Assembly (NCBI GenBank): GCA_039583705.1
Contig: JAVKSM010000006.1
Coordinates: 1-44,423 of the forward strand
Direction: 5' to 3'
Length of the DNA stretch: 44,423 bases
DNA from: JAVKSM01 sp039583705
GTDB taxonomy: Bacteria > Actinomycetota > Actinomycetes > Mycobacteriales > Pseudonocardiaceae
Of the stretch, positions 32,138 to 41,743 are shown piece by piece. The notes beneath the pieces are model-generated. The model was not told the origin of the DNA. It saw only the letters and a program-made list of their open reading frames with translations, and made no database searches. The translations under genes and the position numbers were made by a program. How positions within the stretch are numbered: position 1 is the first letter of the stretch; each line of letters starts with the position of its first letter.

Positions 32138-34801
32138 GTGACCGACCGTGTCCCACCCCGCGACCGTGCCGATCTCCCACCCAGGTGGGAGCCATCGGAG
32201 GTAGAGGGCCCGCGGTACGAGCGCTGGGTCGCAGCCGGCTACTTCACCGCGGATGCCGACAGCGGTCGGCCGCCATTCTGTGTGGTGATCCCACCGCCAA
32301 ACGTGACCGGCAGCCTGCACATCGGTCACGCCCTGGAACACACCCTCATCGACGCGGTCACCCGCCGGCGCCGGATGCAGGGCTACGACGTGCTGTGGCT
32401 GCCCGGGATGGACCACGCCGGCATCGCCACCCAGAACGAAGTGGAGAAACAGTTGCGGCTCGACGGCAAGAGCCGCCACGACCTCGGCCGCGAGCTGTTC
32501 GTCGACAAGGTGTGGAACTGGAAGCGGGAGTCCGGCGGCGCGATCTTCGGCCAGATGCGCCGCCTCGGCGACGGCGTGGATTGGAGCCGGGAGCGGTTCA
32601 CCCTCGACGAGGGGCTGTCCCGCGCCGTGCAGACGATGTTCACACGGCTCTACGACGACGAGCTGATCTACCGGGCGGAGCGGATCATCAACTGGTGCCC
32701 GCGGTGCGAGACCGCGCTGTCGGACATCGAGGTCGACCACCGCGAGGAGGAGGGTGAACTGGTCTCACTGAGGTATGACCTCGCGCCTGCGCACGGGAGC
32801 CGCGGCGACGGCGAGGGCAGCGTCGTCGTGGCCACCACCCGGGTCGAGACCATGCTCGGCGACACCGGCGTGGCGGTACACCCCGACGACGAGCGCTACG
32901 CCCACCTGGTCGGGCGGGAGGTCGAGCTGCCGATCGTGGGTCGCCGGATCCCGGTGGTGGCCGACGAGGCCGTCGACCCGGAGTTCGGCACCGGAGCGGT
33001 GAAGGTGACCCCGGCGCACGACCCCACCGACTTCGAGATCGGCCAGCGGCACGCCCTGCCGGCACCGTCCATCCTGGACGAGGTGGCGGTGGTGACCGGC
33101 ACCGGGACCCGGTTCGACGGCATGGACCGGTTCGTCGCCCGGACGGCGGTGCGCGAGGAGCTGCGTGCACAGGGCCGCGTCGTGGCCGAACGGCGGCCCT
33201 ACCTGCACTCCGTCGGGCACTGCTTCCGCTGCGACACGGTCGTCGAGCCGCGGCTGAGCCTGCAGTGGTTCGTCCGGGTCGCGCCGCTGGCCCGCGCCGC
33301 GGGTGACGCGGTGCGCGACGGGCGCACCCGGATCCATCCGCCGGAGCTGGCCAAGCGCTACTTCGACTGGGTCGACAACATGCACGACTGGTGCATCTCC
33401 CGCCAGCTCTGGTGGGGTCACCGGATCCCGGTGTGGTACTCCCCGGAGGGTGAGATGCGCTGCCTCGGCCCCGGCGAGAGGCCGCCGCCGGGCTGGGAGC
33501 AGGACCCGGACGTCCTGGACACCTGGTTCTCCTCCGGTCTCTGGCCGATCTCCACGCTGGGCTGGCCGGAGTCCACTGTGGACCTCGCTCGGTACTACCC
33601 CACCAGCCTGCTCGTCACCGGCTACGACATCCTGTTCTTCTGGGTAGCCCGGATGATGCTCTTCGGGCTCTACGCGATGGACGGCAGGCCGCCGTTTGAG
33701 ACCGTGGCGTTGCACGGTCTGGTGCGTGACGAGCTCGGCAGGAAGATGTCCAAGTCGCGGGGCAACACTGTCGACCCACTGGAATGGATGGACCGCTACG
33801 GCGCCGACGCGCTGCGCTTCACCCTCGCCCGGGGCGCCAACCCGGGTGCCGACCAGGCGATCAGTGAGGCCTGGGTCGAGGGTGCCCGGAACTTCTGCAC
33901 CAAGCTGTGGAACGCCGCCCGTTTCGCGCTCGCCAACGGCGCCCAGGTGTCGGACGCGCTGCCGCCGCGGGAGCGCCTTTCCGACGCCGACCGCTGGATC
34001 CTCGACCGGATCGACGCCGTGGCGGCGGAGTCGGACGCGCTGCTGGAGGACTTCCAGATCGGAAAGGCGACGGAGGGCCTCTACCACTTCACCTGGGACG
34101 AGTTCTGCGACTGGTACCTGGAGCTGGCGAAGGTGCAGCTCGCCTCGGCGTCGGCCGCCGAGCCCACCCGCGCCGTGCTCGGGCACGTGCTCGACGTGGT
34201 GCTGCGGTTGCTGCACCCCGTGGCTCCGTTCATCACCGACGTGCTGTGGACCACGCTCACCGGCAGGGAGTCGGTCGTGGTGGCGCCTTGGCCGGTCGGG
34301 GGCGCCGCTCCCAGCGGCCAGGATCCCGACGGCGGCGCGGCGGAGCGGATCGCCGGGGTCCGCAAGCTCGTCACCGAGGTGCGCCGGTTCCGGGCCGACC
34401 AGGGACTGGCGCCGGGACAGCGGGTCGCGGCCCGGCTGTCCGGTGTGGACGGTTCCGGGCTGGCGGCGCACGAGGCGGCGGTCCGGGCGCTGGCGCGCCT
34501 GGCGGATGCCGGTGCCGGCTTCGCCCCGACCGCGACGCTGCAGATCGGCGTCGGTGGCCGCACCGTGCTCGTGGAGCTCGACACGTCAGGCTCGATCGAC
34601 GTGCCCGCCGAGCGTGCCCGGCTCGGCAAGGATCTCGCCACGACCGAGAAGGAGCTGGTTGGCTGCGAGTCCAAGCTGGCAAACCCCCGTTTCGCCGAGC
34701 GGGCGCCCGCCGACGTCGTCGCCATGATCCGCGACCGCCGGGACGCGGCGCTCGCCGACATCGAGCGGATCCGTGCCCGGTTGGCGGCGCTGCCGACATG
34801 A
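32138..34801 (+). CDS. valS: Valyl-tRNA synthetase
   Basis: 887 aa. Class I synthetase charging tRNA-Val. The HIGH motif is in PPPNVTGSLHIGHALEH (~residues 50-66) and KMSKS is in GRKMSKSRGN. The CP1 editing domain lies between them (VVVATTRVETMLGDT), the anticodon-binding domain follows, and the C-terminal coiled-coil arm spans ~820-885. GTG 32138 is set by the -10 element 7 nt upstream. Its TGA overlaps the folC ATG. Confidence 0.97.
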   Translation: MTDRVPPRDRADLPPRWEPSEVEGPRYERWVAAGYFTADADSGRPPFCVVIPPPNVTGSLHIGHALEHTLIDAVTRRRRMQGYDVLWLPGMDHAGIATQNEVEKQLRLDGKSRHDLGRELFVDKVWNWKRESGGAIFGQMRRLGDGVDWSRERFTLDEGLSRAVQTMFTRLYDDELIYRAERIINWCPRCETALSDIEVDHREEEGELVSLRYDLAPAHGSRGDGEGSVVVATTRVETMLGDTGVAVHPDDERYAHLVGREVELPIVGRRIPVVADEAVDPEFGTGAVKVTPAHDPTDFEIGQRHALPAPSILDEVAVVTGTGTRFDGMDRFVARTAVREELRAQGRVVAERRPYLHSVGHCFRCDTVVEPRLSLQWFVRVAPLARAAGDAVRDGRTRIHPPELAKRYFDWVDNMHDWCISRQLWWGHRIPVWYSPEGEMRCLGPGERPPPGWEQDPDVLDTWFSSGLWPISTLGWPESTVDLARYYPTSLLVTGYDILFFWVARMMLFGLYAMDGRPPFETVALHGLVRDELGRKMSKSRGNTVDPLEWMDRYGADALRFTLARGANPGADQAISEAWVEGARNFCTKLWNAARFALANGAQVSDALPPRERLSDADRWILDRIDAVAAESDALLEDFQIGKATEGLYHFTWDEFCDWYLELAKVQLASASAAEPTRAVLGHVLDVVLRLLHPVAPFITDVLWTTLTGRESVVVAPWPVGGAAPSGQDPDGGAAERIAGVRKLVTEVRRFRADQGLAPGQRVAARLSGVDGSGLAAHEAAVRALARLADAGAGFAPTATLQIGVGGRTVLVELDTSGSIDVPAERARLGKDLATTEKELVGCESKLANPRFAERAPADVVAMIRDRRDAALADIERIRARLAALPT

Positions 34802-36162
34802 CCCACCGCGAAGCGGACCTCGCGCCGTTTCACGCCGTCGAGTCCGAACTGGACACCCGGTGGCCGGAGTCGATACTGGAGCCCACGCTTAAACGCATCG
34901 CCGCGCTGGTCGACCTGCTCGGCCAGCCGCAACGGGCCTACCCGGTGCTGCACGTCGCCGGCACCAACGGCAAGACCTCCACGGCGCGGATGCTCGACGC
35001 CCTGCTCACCCGGCTGGGGCTGCGCACCGGCCGCTACACGAGCCCGCACCTGCAGTCGGTCACCGAGCGGATCGTGCTGGACGGAGCGCCGATCACCCCT
35101 GGCCGTTACGCCGAGGTCTACCAGGACGTGGTGCCCTACGTCGAGCTCGTCGACGGCTCGCAGCCGGTGCGGATGAGCAGGTTCGAGGTGCTGACCGCCA
35201 TGGGTTTCGCCGCGTTCGCCGACGCGCCGGTGGCCGCCGCCGTGGTCGAGGTCGGCCTCGGCGGAACCTGGGACGCGACCAACGTCGCCGACGGCGCGGT
35301 CTGCGTGGTGACCCCGATCGGGGTGGACCACGTCGAGTACCTCGGCTCCGACATCACAGGCATCGCGCGGGAGAAGGCGGGCATCGTCAAGCCGGACTCG
35401 ATCGCCGTGCTCGCCGCGCAGCAGCCTGAGGTGATGCGGGTGCTGTTGGGGCACTGCGCGACGGTCGGCGCCACGGTCGCGCGGGAGGGCGTGGAGTTCG
35501 GGGTGCTCGACCGCCAGGTCGCCGTCGGCGGGCAACTGCTGGCGTTGCAGGGCCTCGGCCGGGCCTACGACGAGGTCTTCCTGCCGCTGCATGGGGCACA
35601 CCAGGCCGGCAACGCCGCGCTCGCGTTGGCGGCAGCCGAGGCGTTCTTCGGAGCCGGCGCGCGGCGGGCGCTCGACATCGAGGCGGTGCGCGAGGCGTTC
35701 GCCGCCGTGCGGGTGCCGGCGCGGCTGGAGGCGGTGCGCAGCGCGCCGACGGTGCTGCTCGACGCCGCGCACAACCCGCACGGCGCCGAGGCGCTGGCCG
35801 CGGCACTGCGCGCGGAGTTCGAGTTCCGGGCGCTGGTCGGCGTCGTCGGCGTGATGCGGGACAAGGACGTGCGGGGACTGCTCGGCGCGCTCGAGCCGGT
35901 ACTGGACGAGGTCGTGGTGACCCGCTCGTCGGTGGCGCGGGCACTGGAGCCCGACGCGCTTGCCGGCTTCGCGGTCGACGTGTTCGGTGCCGACCGGGTC
36001 AGCGCTGAGCCGCGGTTGGACGACGCGCTGGAGGGCGCCATCCGGCTGGCCGAGGAGGTCGGCGGCCCCGGCGATCCGATCGCCGGGGCCGGCGTGCTCG
36101 TCACCGGGTCGGTGGCGCTCGTCGGCGAGGCCCGCACCCTGCTCGGCAAGGAGCCGGCGTGA
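34798..36162 (+). CDS. folC: Folylpolyglutamate synthase / dihydrofolate synthase
   Basis: 454 aa. Adds glutamate to (dihydro)folate. The Mur-ligase-type P-loop GTNGKTS lies near residues 54-60, with the folate-loop signature TGRYTSPHLQSVTER, EVGLGGTWDATN and the C-terminal LLDAAHNPHGAEAL. Length is normal. ATG overlaps the valS stop and the 3' end overlaps the DUF4233 gene, so all three are coupled, as in Rv2448c-Rv2446c. Confidence 0.96.
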   Translation: MTHREADLAPFHAVESELDTRWPESILEPTLKRIAALVDLLGQPQRAYPVLHVAGTNGKTSTARMLDALLTRLGLRTGRYTSPHLQSVTERIVLDGAPITPGRYAEVYQDVVPYVELVDGSQPVRMSRFEVLTAMGFAAFADAPVAAAVVEVGLGGTWDATNVADGAVCVVTPIGVDHVEYLGSDITGIAREKAGIVKPDSIAVLAAQQPEVMRVLLGHCATVGATVAREGVEFGVLDRQVAVGGQLLALQGLGRAYDEVFLPLHGAHQAGNAALALAAAEAFFGAGARRALDIEAVREAFAAVRVPARLEAVRSAPTVLLDAAHNPHGAEALAAALRAEFEFRALVGVVGVMRDKDVRGLLGALEPVLDEVVVTRSSVARALEPDALAGFAVDVFGADRVSAEPRLDDALEGAIRLAEEVGGPGDPIAGAGVLVTGSVALVGEARTLLGKEPA

Positions 36163-36551
36163 CCGAGGAGCAAGCTCCCCCGCCCCCGCTCCGGGACCCG
36201 TGGAAGGGCCTGCGCGGCGTGATGGTCGCGATCCTGGTGCTCGAGACGATCGTCGTGCTGCTCGCGCTGCTCGTGGTGGTGAAGTCCAGCGGGAGCGGCA
36301 CGGAGACCGGTCTCGTGCTCGGGCTGGCTGTGGCCCTGCTGCTGGCGTGCGGTGTGCAGGGCCGGCGCTGGGGTCTGGGTCTGGCGCTGGCGCTCCAGCT
36401 CGTCATGATCGGATGTTTCTTCGTCGTCCCGGCGCTCGGCGTGCTCGGGGTGGTCTTTGCGTTGGTCTGGGTATACCTGTTGCGGCTGCGCCGGGAGGTC
36501 GCGCGCCGGATGGCGGCGGGTCAGCTCCCCGGCCAGCAGCGGCAGGACTAG
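36159..36551 (+). CDS. DUF4233 membrane protein
   Basis: 130 aa. Four hydrophobic segments: ~20-41, 50-66, 72-88 and 90-108. The opening DPWKGLRGVMVAILVLE is characteristic of the Rv2446c-like DUF4233 family that follows folC in actinobacteria. Function unknown. GTG 36159 overlaps the folC stop. The TAG lies within CTAG and shares bases with the stop of the convergent MFS gene. The ndk gene usual at this point is not present. Confidence 0.85.
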   Translation: MTEEQAPPPPLRDPWKGLRGVMVAILVLETIVVLLALLVVVKSSGSGTETGLVLGLAVALLLACGVQGRRWGLGLALALQLVMIGCFFVVPALGVLGVVFALVWVYLLRLRREVARRMAAGQLPGQQRQD

Positions 36552-38116
36552 GGGAGCGGCGTTCCCGGAGCGCTGAGCTGCGTGCCGGCGCGCGCCCGGC
36601 CGCCAAGCAGCAGCCCGACGACCGCGCCCGCCAGGCACACCACGGCCGTGATCGCGAAGATCTCCCGGTACTCGGTGAGCAGTGCGTCGTCCAGCGCCTG
36701 CCGGTAGGCCGCGAGTTGGTGAGCGTACTCGGCGCGGGGGACACCCAGCGGCAGCGGCGTGTTCAGTGTCGCCGTCAGTTGGTTGAAGCGGTGCAGCCCC
36801 CACGCGGACAGGGCCGCGACACCGACGAGCATCCCCGCCATGCGCGACACCACGACGGCCGCCGAGGCGACACCGTGCGCCGCGGGGGGCGCCGCCCGCA
36901 GCGCCGCCGCAGCCACCGGGGCGGCCACCAGCCCGAGCCCGAGGCCGGCGAGCGCGAGGTCGACGTCGAGCACTGGCAGCCCCAGCGGGCCGATCCGGTA
37001 CCGCGCGGCGAGCACGCCGACCGGCCAGCGCGACATCAGCCCGTACCCGAGCGCGGCCAGCAGCAGCCCCGACACCGTGACCGCCCGCTCACCGAGTCGG
37101 CTCGCGGCCAGCCCGCCGAGCAGCGCGCCGACCGGCAGCGCCACGAGGAAGCGGACGAGCACCAGCGCACCGCCGACGGCGTTGCGACCCAGCAGCGTCT
37201 GCGCGAACAGCGCCACGTCGACCAGCGTGACCATGAGAGCCGCGCCGGCGGCGAAGCTGGCACCCAGCGAGGCCCCGAGCAACCGACGCCGCAGCCCGAC
37301 CGGGTCCAGCAGCCGGGTGTGCGCCCGCCGCTCCCACAGCACGAAGCCGACGAGCACCGCTCCGGCTGCTGCCAGGCACGACGGCCCCCACGTCGGCAGC
37401 ACCGAGCGCTGCGGGTCGTCGTTCTGCAGCCCGACGACCAGCAGCGCGAGCGAGAGTGCGAGCAACCCGCCGCCCACGACGTCGACCCGGGGACGCGGCC
37501 CGGGGTGTCGGGTGCCGGGCACCGCTACCTGCACGGCCGCCATCGCCAGCACCGCCAGTGGCACGTTCACCCAGAACAGCCCGCGCCAGCCGACGAGGGC
37601 CGCCACCCCGGCGCCGTAGAGCGGGCCGAGTACGCTGCCGAGCTCCTGGCCGGCGCCCACCGCGCCGAGCGCGACCGGCCGCCGCCGCTCCCCGAAGAGG
37701 TCTCCGACCAGCGCCATCGTCACCGGCAGCAGGGCACCGCCCGCGACGCCCTGCAGCGCCCGCCCGGCGACCACGAGCGGCAGCGTCGCCGCCGTGGCGG
37801 TGAGCGCCGAGCCGACGGCGAAGCCCAGCAGGCAGCCCTGCAGCAGCGGTCGGCGCCCGTGGCGGTCGGAGAGCTGCCCGAGCAGCGGCATCGCCGCCAC
37901 GTAGCCGAGCAGGTAGCCGGTGACGATCGGGGTGGCCCGCTCCAGGTGGTTCACCGGCACCGCCAGGTCGTCGACCATGTCGACGAGCACGGTGACCACC
38001 ACGTAGGCGTCCAGCGCCGCCAGCAGCACGGCCGCGCCCCCGACCCCGAGCGCCACGACCCTGCCGCCCCGGGGCGCCCCGGTGGATCCGGGGAGCAGGC
38101 GGGTCAGCACGCTCAC
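36548..38116 (-). CDS. P55-type MFS exporter
   Basis: 522 aa with about fourteen membrane helices. MFS motif A appears in GQLSDRHGRRPLLQG and motif C-like glycines in VLGPLYGAG, as in DHA2 exporters. Immediately upstream is an LprG-type lipoprotein, the partnership known from M. tuberculosis lprG-p55 (Rv1411c-Rv1410c), which moves triacylglycerides and lipoglycans across the envelope and affects drug tolerance. GTG 38116 overlaps the lipoprotein stop. Export of a lipid is inferred from the pair. Confidence 0.88.
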   Translation of the reverse strand: MSVLTRLLPGSTGAPRGGRVVALGVGGAAVLLAALDAYVVVTVLVDMVDDLAVPVNHLERATPIVTGYLLGYVAAMPLLGQLSDRHGRRPLLQGCLLGFAVGSALTATAATLPLVVAGRALQGVAGGALLPVTMALVGDLFGERRRPVALGAVGAGQELGSVLGPLYGAGVAALVGWRGLFWVNVPLAVLAMAAVQVAVPGTRHPGPRPRVDVVGGGLLALSLALLVVGLQNDDPQRSVLPTWGPSCLAAAGAVLVGFVLWERRAHTRLLDPVGLRRRLLGASLGASFAAGAALMVTLVDVALFAQTLLGRNAVGGALVLVRFLVALPVGALLGGLAASRLGERAVTVSGLLLAALGYGLMSRWPVGVLAARYRIGPLGLPVLDVDLALAGLGLGLVAAPVAAAALRAAPPAAHGVASAAVVVSRMAGMLVGVAALSAWGLHRFNQLTATLNTPLPLGVPRAEYAHQLAAYRQALDDALLTEYREIFAITAVVCLAGAVVGLLLGGRARAGTQLSAPGTPLP

Positions 38117-38790
38117 TGCGGTGGGGTGATGCTCACCGGGGCGTTGAGGTTGGACAACGTGACGAACACCGGTGCGAACGCGCCGCCGCTGCCCGTGGGC
38201 ACGTCGAAGCGCACCTGCAGCAGTTGCGAGTTCGCCGCGTCGATCCACACCGCGCCGGAGAGCGGCCCGGACAGGCCCGGCACGAGCGTCGTCACGACCT
38301 GCGGGTCGAACGTGGCACGCACCCGGTAGGCGTCGCGCCCGTTGACCGGCTCGCGGGCCTCGGTCTGGCTGTTCGTGGCCGTCGCCAGCAGCCGGGACAC
38401 GCCGCGCTGCGGGTCGAGCACGGCCGAGGTGTCGTAGACCGAGGTGATCGTCGAGGCCGGCTCCTTCTGGAACCCGCCCGTGGGCCCCTTGAGGTAGAGC
38501 GTGTCGCCTGTGAGGACGAACTGGAGCTCCAGCAGCTGACCGAACTCCATGACCTCGCCGTTGCCCTTGGCGTCACCGCTGCGTACCAGGTCGACCTGTA
38601 GGTTCCGCACCGGAACGACGGTCAGCGCGGGATCGGACCTGATCGCCAGGTGGGCGCTCGTCACGCCCCGCATCGCCTGCGCCGACTGCCGCAGCAGGTC
38701 GGCCGCCTGTGGCAGGTTGGTTGTCCCACCGCCGCCGCAGCCGGCTACCAGGGCGATCGTGAGGAGCAGCAGTGCTGTGATCCGAGCCAC
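38113..38790 (-). CDS. lprG: LprG/LppX-family lipoprotein
   Basis: 225 aa. A lipoprotein signal peptide (ITALLLLTIALVAGC) with the lipobox VAGC places the mature N-terminal Cys near residue 16. The body matches the LppX_LprAFG fold, which holds lipids in a hydrophobic cavity (LLRQSAQAMRGVTSAHLAI, VWIDAANSQLLQVRFDVP). GTG 38790 is chosen over upstream starts because a TACCAT -10 element ends 6 nt before it. Coupled to the MFS gene by GTGA. Confidence 0.9.
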   Translation of the reverse strand: MARITALLLLTIALVAGCGGGGTTNLPQAADLLRQSAQAMRGVTSAHLAIRSDPALTVVPVRNLQVDLVRSGDAKGNGEVMEFGQLLELQFVLTGDTLYLKGPTGGFQKEPASTITSVYDTSAVLDPQRGVSRLLATATNSQTEAREPVNGRDAYRVRATFDPQVVTTLVPGLSGPLSGAVWIDAANSQLLQVRFDVPTGSGGAFAPVFVTLSNLNAPVSITPPQ

Positions 38791-38796
38791 ACGCGG

Positions 38797-38802
38797 ATGG
38801 TA
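38797..38802 (-). promoter_or_regulatory. -10 element TACCAT, leaderless start of lprG
   Basis: On the minus strand TACCAT is followed by 6 nt and GTG 38790. It lies in an 83-bp divergent promoter region shared with the radical SAM gene. Confidence 0.5.
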
Positions 38803-38861
38803 GACCCTGGGCAACTCACGGGAAGATCTCCGGGATCGGTGGTAGGTGAGGGCCGGCGAAC

Positions 38862-38867
38862 TACCCT
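38862..38867 (+). promoter_or_regulatory. -10 element TACCCT, leaderless start of the radical SAM gene
   Basis: TACCCT ends 6 nt before GTG 38874 with no ribosome binding site. Confidence 0.5.
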
Positions 38868-38873
38868 GGGACG

Positions 38874-41657
38874 GTGACGCCGAACTCGGTGTACCCGGCG
38901 CTGGAACCGTTGCTGCCGCGGGTGGCCAAGCCTGCCCAGTACATCGGCGGCGAGCGCAACGGCACGGTCAAGGACTGGGACGCCGCAACCGTACGCTGGG
39001 CGCTGCTGTACCCCGACGCCTACGAAGTGGGCCTCTCCAACCAGGGCCTCATGATCCTCTATGAGATCCTCAACGAGCAGCCCGACGTCCTCAGCGAGCG
39101 CAGCTACGCTGTCTGGCCGGACCTCGAGGCGCTCATGCGGCAGCACGGCATCCCGCAGTTCACCGTCGAGGCGCACCGACCGGTCGGCGCGTTCGACCTG
39201 CTCGGTGTGTCGTTCGCCACCGAGCTCGGGTACACCAACCTGCTCACCGCGCTGGACCTGGCCGGGATCCCGCTGCACGCCAGCGACCGCACCGACGGGC
39301 AGCCGCTCGTCATCGCCGGTGGCCACGCCGCCTTCAACCCCGAACCGATCGCCGACTTCCTCGACGCCGCCGTGCTCGGAGACGGCGAGCAGGCCGTGCT
39401 GGAGATCACCGACGTGATCCGGCGGGCCAAGGCCGACGACACCCCCCGGGACGAGCTGCTGGCGCGCCTGGCCCGGGTCGAGGGCGTCTACGTGCCCCGC
39501 TTCTACGAGGTCGACTACCTGCCCGACGGCCGGATCCACCGGGTGGCCCCCACCCGTCCCGGAGTGCCTGCCCGGGTCTTCAAGCGCACCACCACCAACC
39601 TCGACGACTGGCCCTACCCGAAGCGGCCGCTGGTGCCGCTGGCCGAGACCGTCCACGAGCGGATGAGCGTGGAGATCTTCCGGGGTTGCACCCGCGGCTG
39701 CCGGTTCTGCCAGGCGGGTATGATCACCCGACCGGTCCGGGAGCGCAGCCTGGCCGGAATCGGCGAGATGGTGCAGCGCGGTCTGGCGGCAAGTGGCTTC
39801 ACGGAGGTGGGGCTGCTCTCGCTCAGCTCGGCGGACCACTCCGAGATCGCCGAGATCACCAAGGAGCTGGCCGACCGTTACCAGGGGACGAACACCAGCC
39901 TGTCCCTGCCGAGCACCCGGGTGGACGCCTTCAACGTCGACCTCGCCGAGGAGATCTCCCGCAACGGACGCCGCTCCGGGCTGACCTTCGCCCCGGAGGG
40001 CGGAACCGAGCGGGTCCGTCGAGTCATCAACAAGATGGTGTCCGAGGAGGACCTCATCGCGACGGTGAGCATCGCCTACGCGCACGGCTGGCGGCAGGTC
40101 AAGCTCTACTTCATGTGCGGCCTGCCGACCGAGACCGACGAGGACGTCGTGGCGATCGCCGGCATGGCGCGTCGCGTCATCCGGGCCGGCCGGCAGGCCA
40201 GCGGACGGGGGGACATCCGCTGCACGATCTCTATCGGCGCGTTCATCCCCAAGCCGCACACTCCGTTCCAGTGGGCCGCGCAGTGCGACCCCGAGACCGT
40301 GGACGGCCGGTTGCGCAAGCTCCGGGCGGCGGTCAACGAGGAGGGCCGCACCTCGCGCCACATCGGAATGCGCTACCACGACGGCAGGCCGAGCCTCATC
40401 GAGGGCCTGCTCTCCCGAGGTGACCGGCGGGTCGGCCGGGTCATCGAGCGGGTGTGGCGCGAGGGCGGCCGGTTCGACGGCTGGCGCGAGCACTTCTCCT
40501 ACCAGCGCTGGGTCGACGCTTGTACCGCTGAGCTCGAACCGTGCGGCGTCAACCTGGCGTGGTTCACCACCCGGGAGCGCGACCGCACCGAGGTGCTCCC
40601 CTGGGACCACCTGGACTCCGGGCTTGACAAGGACTGGCTCTGGGCGGACTGGCAGGACGCGCTGGACGAGCGGGAGCAGGACGACTGCCGCTGGACGCCG
40701 TGCTTCGACTGTGGGGTGTGCCCGACCCTGGGCACCAGGATCGAGGTCGGCCCGAGCGACACCCGGCTGCTGCCGCTCACGCCGGTGTCCGGCTCGGGCC
40801 CGGTGCCCAACCCGGCGCTGACCCGGGGTGCTGCCGTCGTGAGCAGCAGCGCACGGTTGTCCCGGGGCGCTGCCGCGAACCCCGCGCCGCCGGCGGTCCA
40901 GAAGCTCCGGGTGCGCTACGCGAAGCGCGGCCGGGCCCGCTGGACCTCCCACCGCGACATCGCCCGGACCTTCGAGTGGGCGCTGCGCCGGGCCGGTGCC
41001 CCGGTCGCCCTGTCCCAGGGCTTCAGCCCGCATCCCCGGCTCTCGTGGGTGGGTGCGGTTCCGACCGGCGCGGCGAGCGAGGCGGAGTACCTCGAGGTGG
41101 GCCTGGTGCAGCAGGTGGACCCGGATGTCTTCGCCCGAGCCCTGGACGCTGCCCTGCCTGGCGGGCTGGAGGTCGTGGAGGCGGTCGTCGCCGGTCCGGG
41201 GAGCCTGTCCGAGCGGATCGACACCAGTCGCTGGCGGATCGAGCTGCCCGGCGTCGAGGCGGACGAGCTGCGGGCCGCGGTCGCCCGTCTGCGCTCAGTC
41301 GGCGCGGTGACGGTCGATCGGCTGACCAGGGACGGGCGCCGGCAGGTGGACGCCCGGGCGGCACTGGTGGAGCTGCGTGTCGAGGATCGCGCCGCCGACG
41401 GCCGCGGGTGTGAGACAATGACGGCGGTCGTCCGGCACAGCACACCTGCCGTGCGACCCGACGACGTGCTGGGCGCTTTGCGTGTCGTCGCCGACCTCGA
41501 GCCGCCGGTGCCCGCGAAGGTGACCCGGATGGCGCAGGGTCGGCTCGACGACGACGGCGGCCTCACCGACCCGCTCGCGGCTGACCGGTCGCGGACCGGG
41601 GACGGCCAGCCCGTCGCCGGCCCGGCTCCCGGCGCAGACCGGACGGTCCAGGGCTGA
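38874..41657 (+). CDS. B12-binding/radical SAM protein fused to a TIGR03936-type domain
   Basis: 927 aa. Residues ~1-240 form a B12-binding-like domain. The radical SAM core has C272xxxC276xxC279 in RGCTRGCRFCQAG, and LTFAPEGGTERVRRVINK is typical of the TIGR03960 family. A cysteine pair CFDCGVC near 612-616 may hold another metal. From ~678 the TIGR03936/DUF2344 domain begins (LRVRYAKRGRARWTSHRD). In many bacteria these are two adjacent genes beside rng/rne; here they are one frame joined by a Pro/Ala/Ser linker. It probably modifies RNA, but substrate and reaction are unknown. Confidence 0.9.
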   Translation: MTPNSVYPALEPLLPRVAKPAQYIGGERNGTVKDWDAATVRWALLYPDAYEVGLSNQGLMILYEILNEQPDVLSERSYAVWPDLEALMRQHGIPQFTVEAHRPVGAFDLLGVSFATELGYTNLLTALDLAGIPLHASDRTDGQPLVIAGGHAAFNPEPIADFLDAAVLGDGEQAVLEITDVIRRAKADDTPRDELLARLARVEGVYVPRFYEVDYLPDGRIHRVAPTRPGVPARVFKRTTTNLDDWPYPKRPLVPLAETVHERMSVEIFRGCTRGCRFCQAGMITRPVRERSLAGIGEMVQRGLAASGFTEVGLLSLSSADHSEIAEITKELADRYQGTNTSLSLPSTRVDAFNVDLAEEISRNGRRSGLTFAPEGGTERVRRVINKMVSEEDLIATVSIAYAHGWRQVKLYFMCGLPTETDEDVVAIAGMARRVIRAGRQASGRGDIRCTISIGAFIPKPHTPFQWAAQCDPETVDGRLRKLRAAVNEEGRTSRHIGMRYHDGRPSLIEGLLSRGDRRVGRVIERVWREGGRFDGWREHFSYQRWVDACTAELEPCGVNLAWFTTRERDRTEVLPWDHLDSGLDKDWLWADWQDALDEREQDDCRWTPCFDCGVCPTLGTRIEVGPSDTRLLPLTPVSGSGPVPNPALTRGAAVVSSSARLSRGAAANPAPPAVQKLRVRYAKRGRARWTSHRDIARTFEWALRRAGAPVALSQGFSPHPRLSWVGAVPTGAASEAEYLEVGLVQQVDPDVFARALDAALPGGLEVVEAVVAGPGSLSERIDTSRWRIELPGVEADELRAAVARLRSVGAVTVDRLTRDGRRQVDARAALVELRVEDRAADGRGCETMTAVVRHSTPAVRPDDVLGALRVVADLEPPVPAKVTRMAQGRLDDDGGLTDPLAADRSRTGDGQPVAGPAPGADRTVQG

Positions 41658-41670
41658 CCAGGATTGCCGT

Positions 41671-41743
41671 CGCCCCCGGGCGGCGGATGGCAACGCGAGT
41701 GCCCCTGAGTGGCCGCGTCCCGTGTGGGACGCGCCCGGGGGCG
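41671..41743 (+). promoter_or_regulatory. Structured leader of rne
   Basis: A perfect 12-bp inverted repeat (41671-41682 with 41732-41743) encloses an inner 7-bp hairpin (41715-41721 with 41726-41732, GTGT loop). The outer arm ends beside GGAGGAG at 41743-41749, the rne ribosome binding site. The two stems share base 41732, so they partly compete. This could control translation or be a cleavage target for RNase E autoregulation; function is inferred. Confidence 0.55.

Noticed and set aside
35960..38329. A 789-codon plus-strand frame across folC, DUF4233 and the MFS gene
   Set aside because: Composition is Arg/Gln/His/Pro-rich without motifs and it opposes or shifts three well-supported genes.
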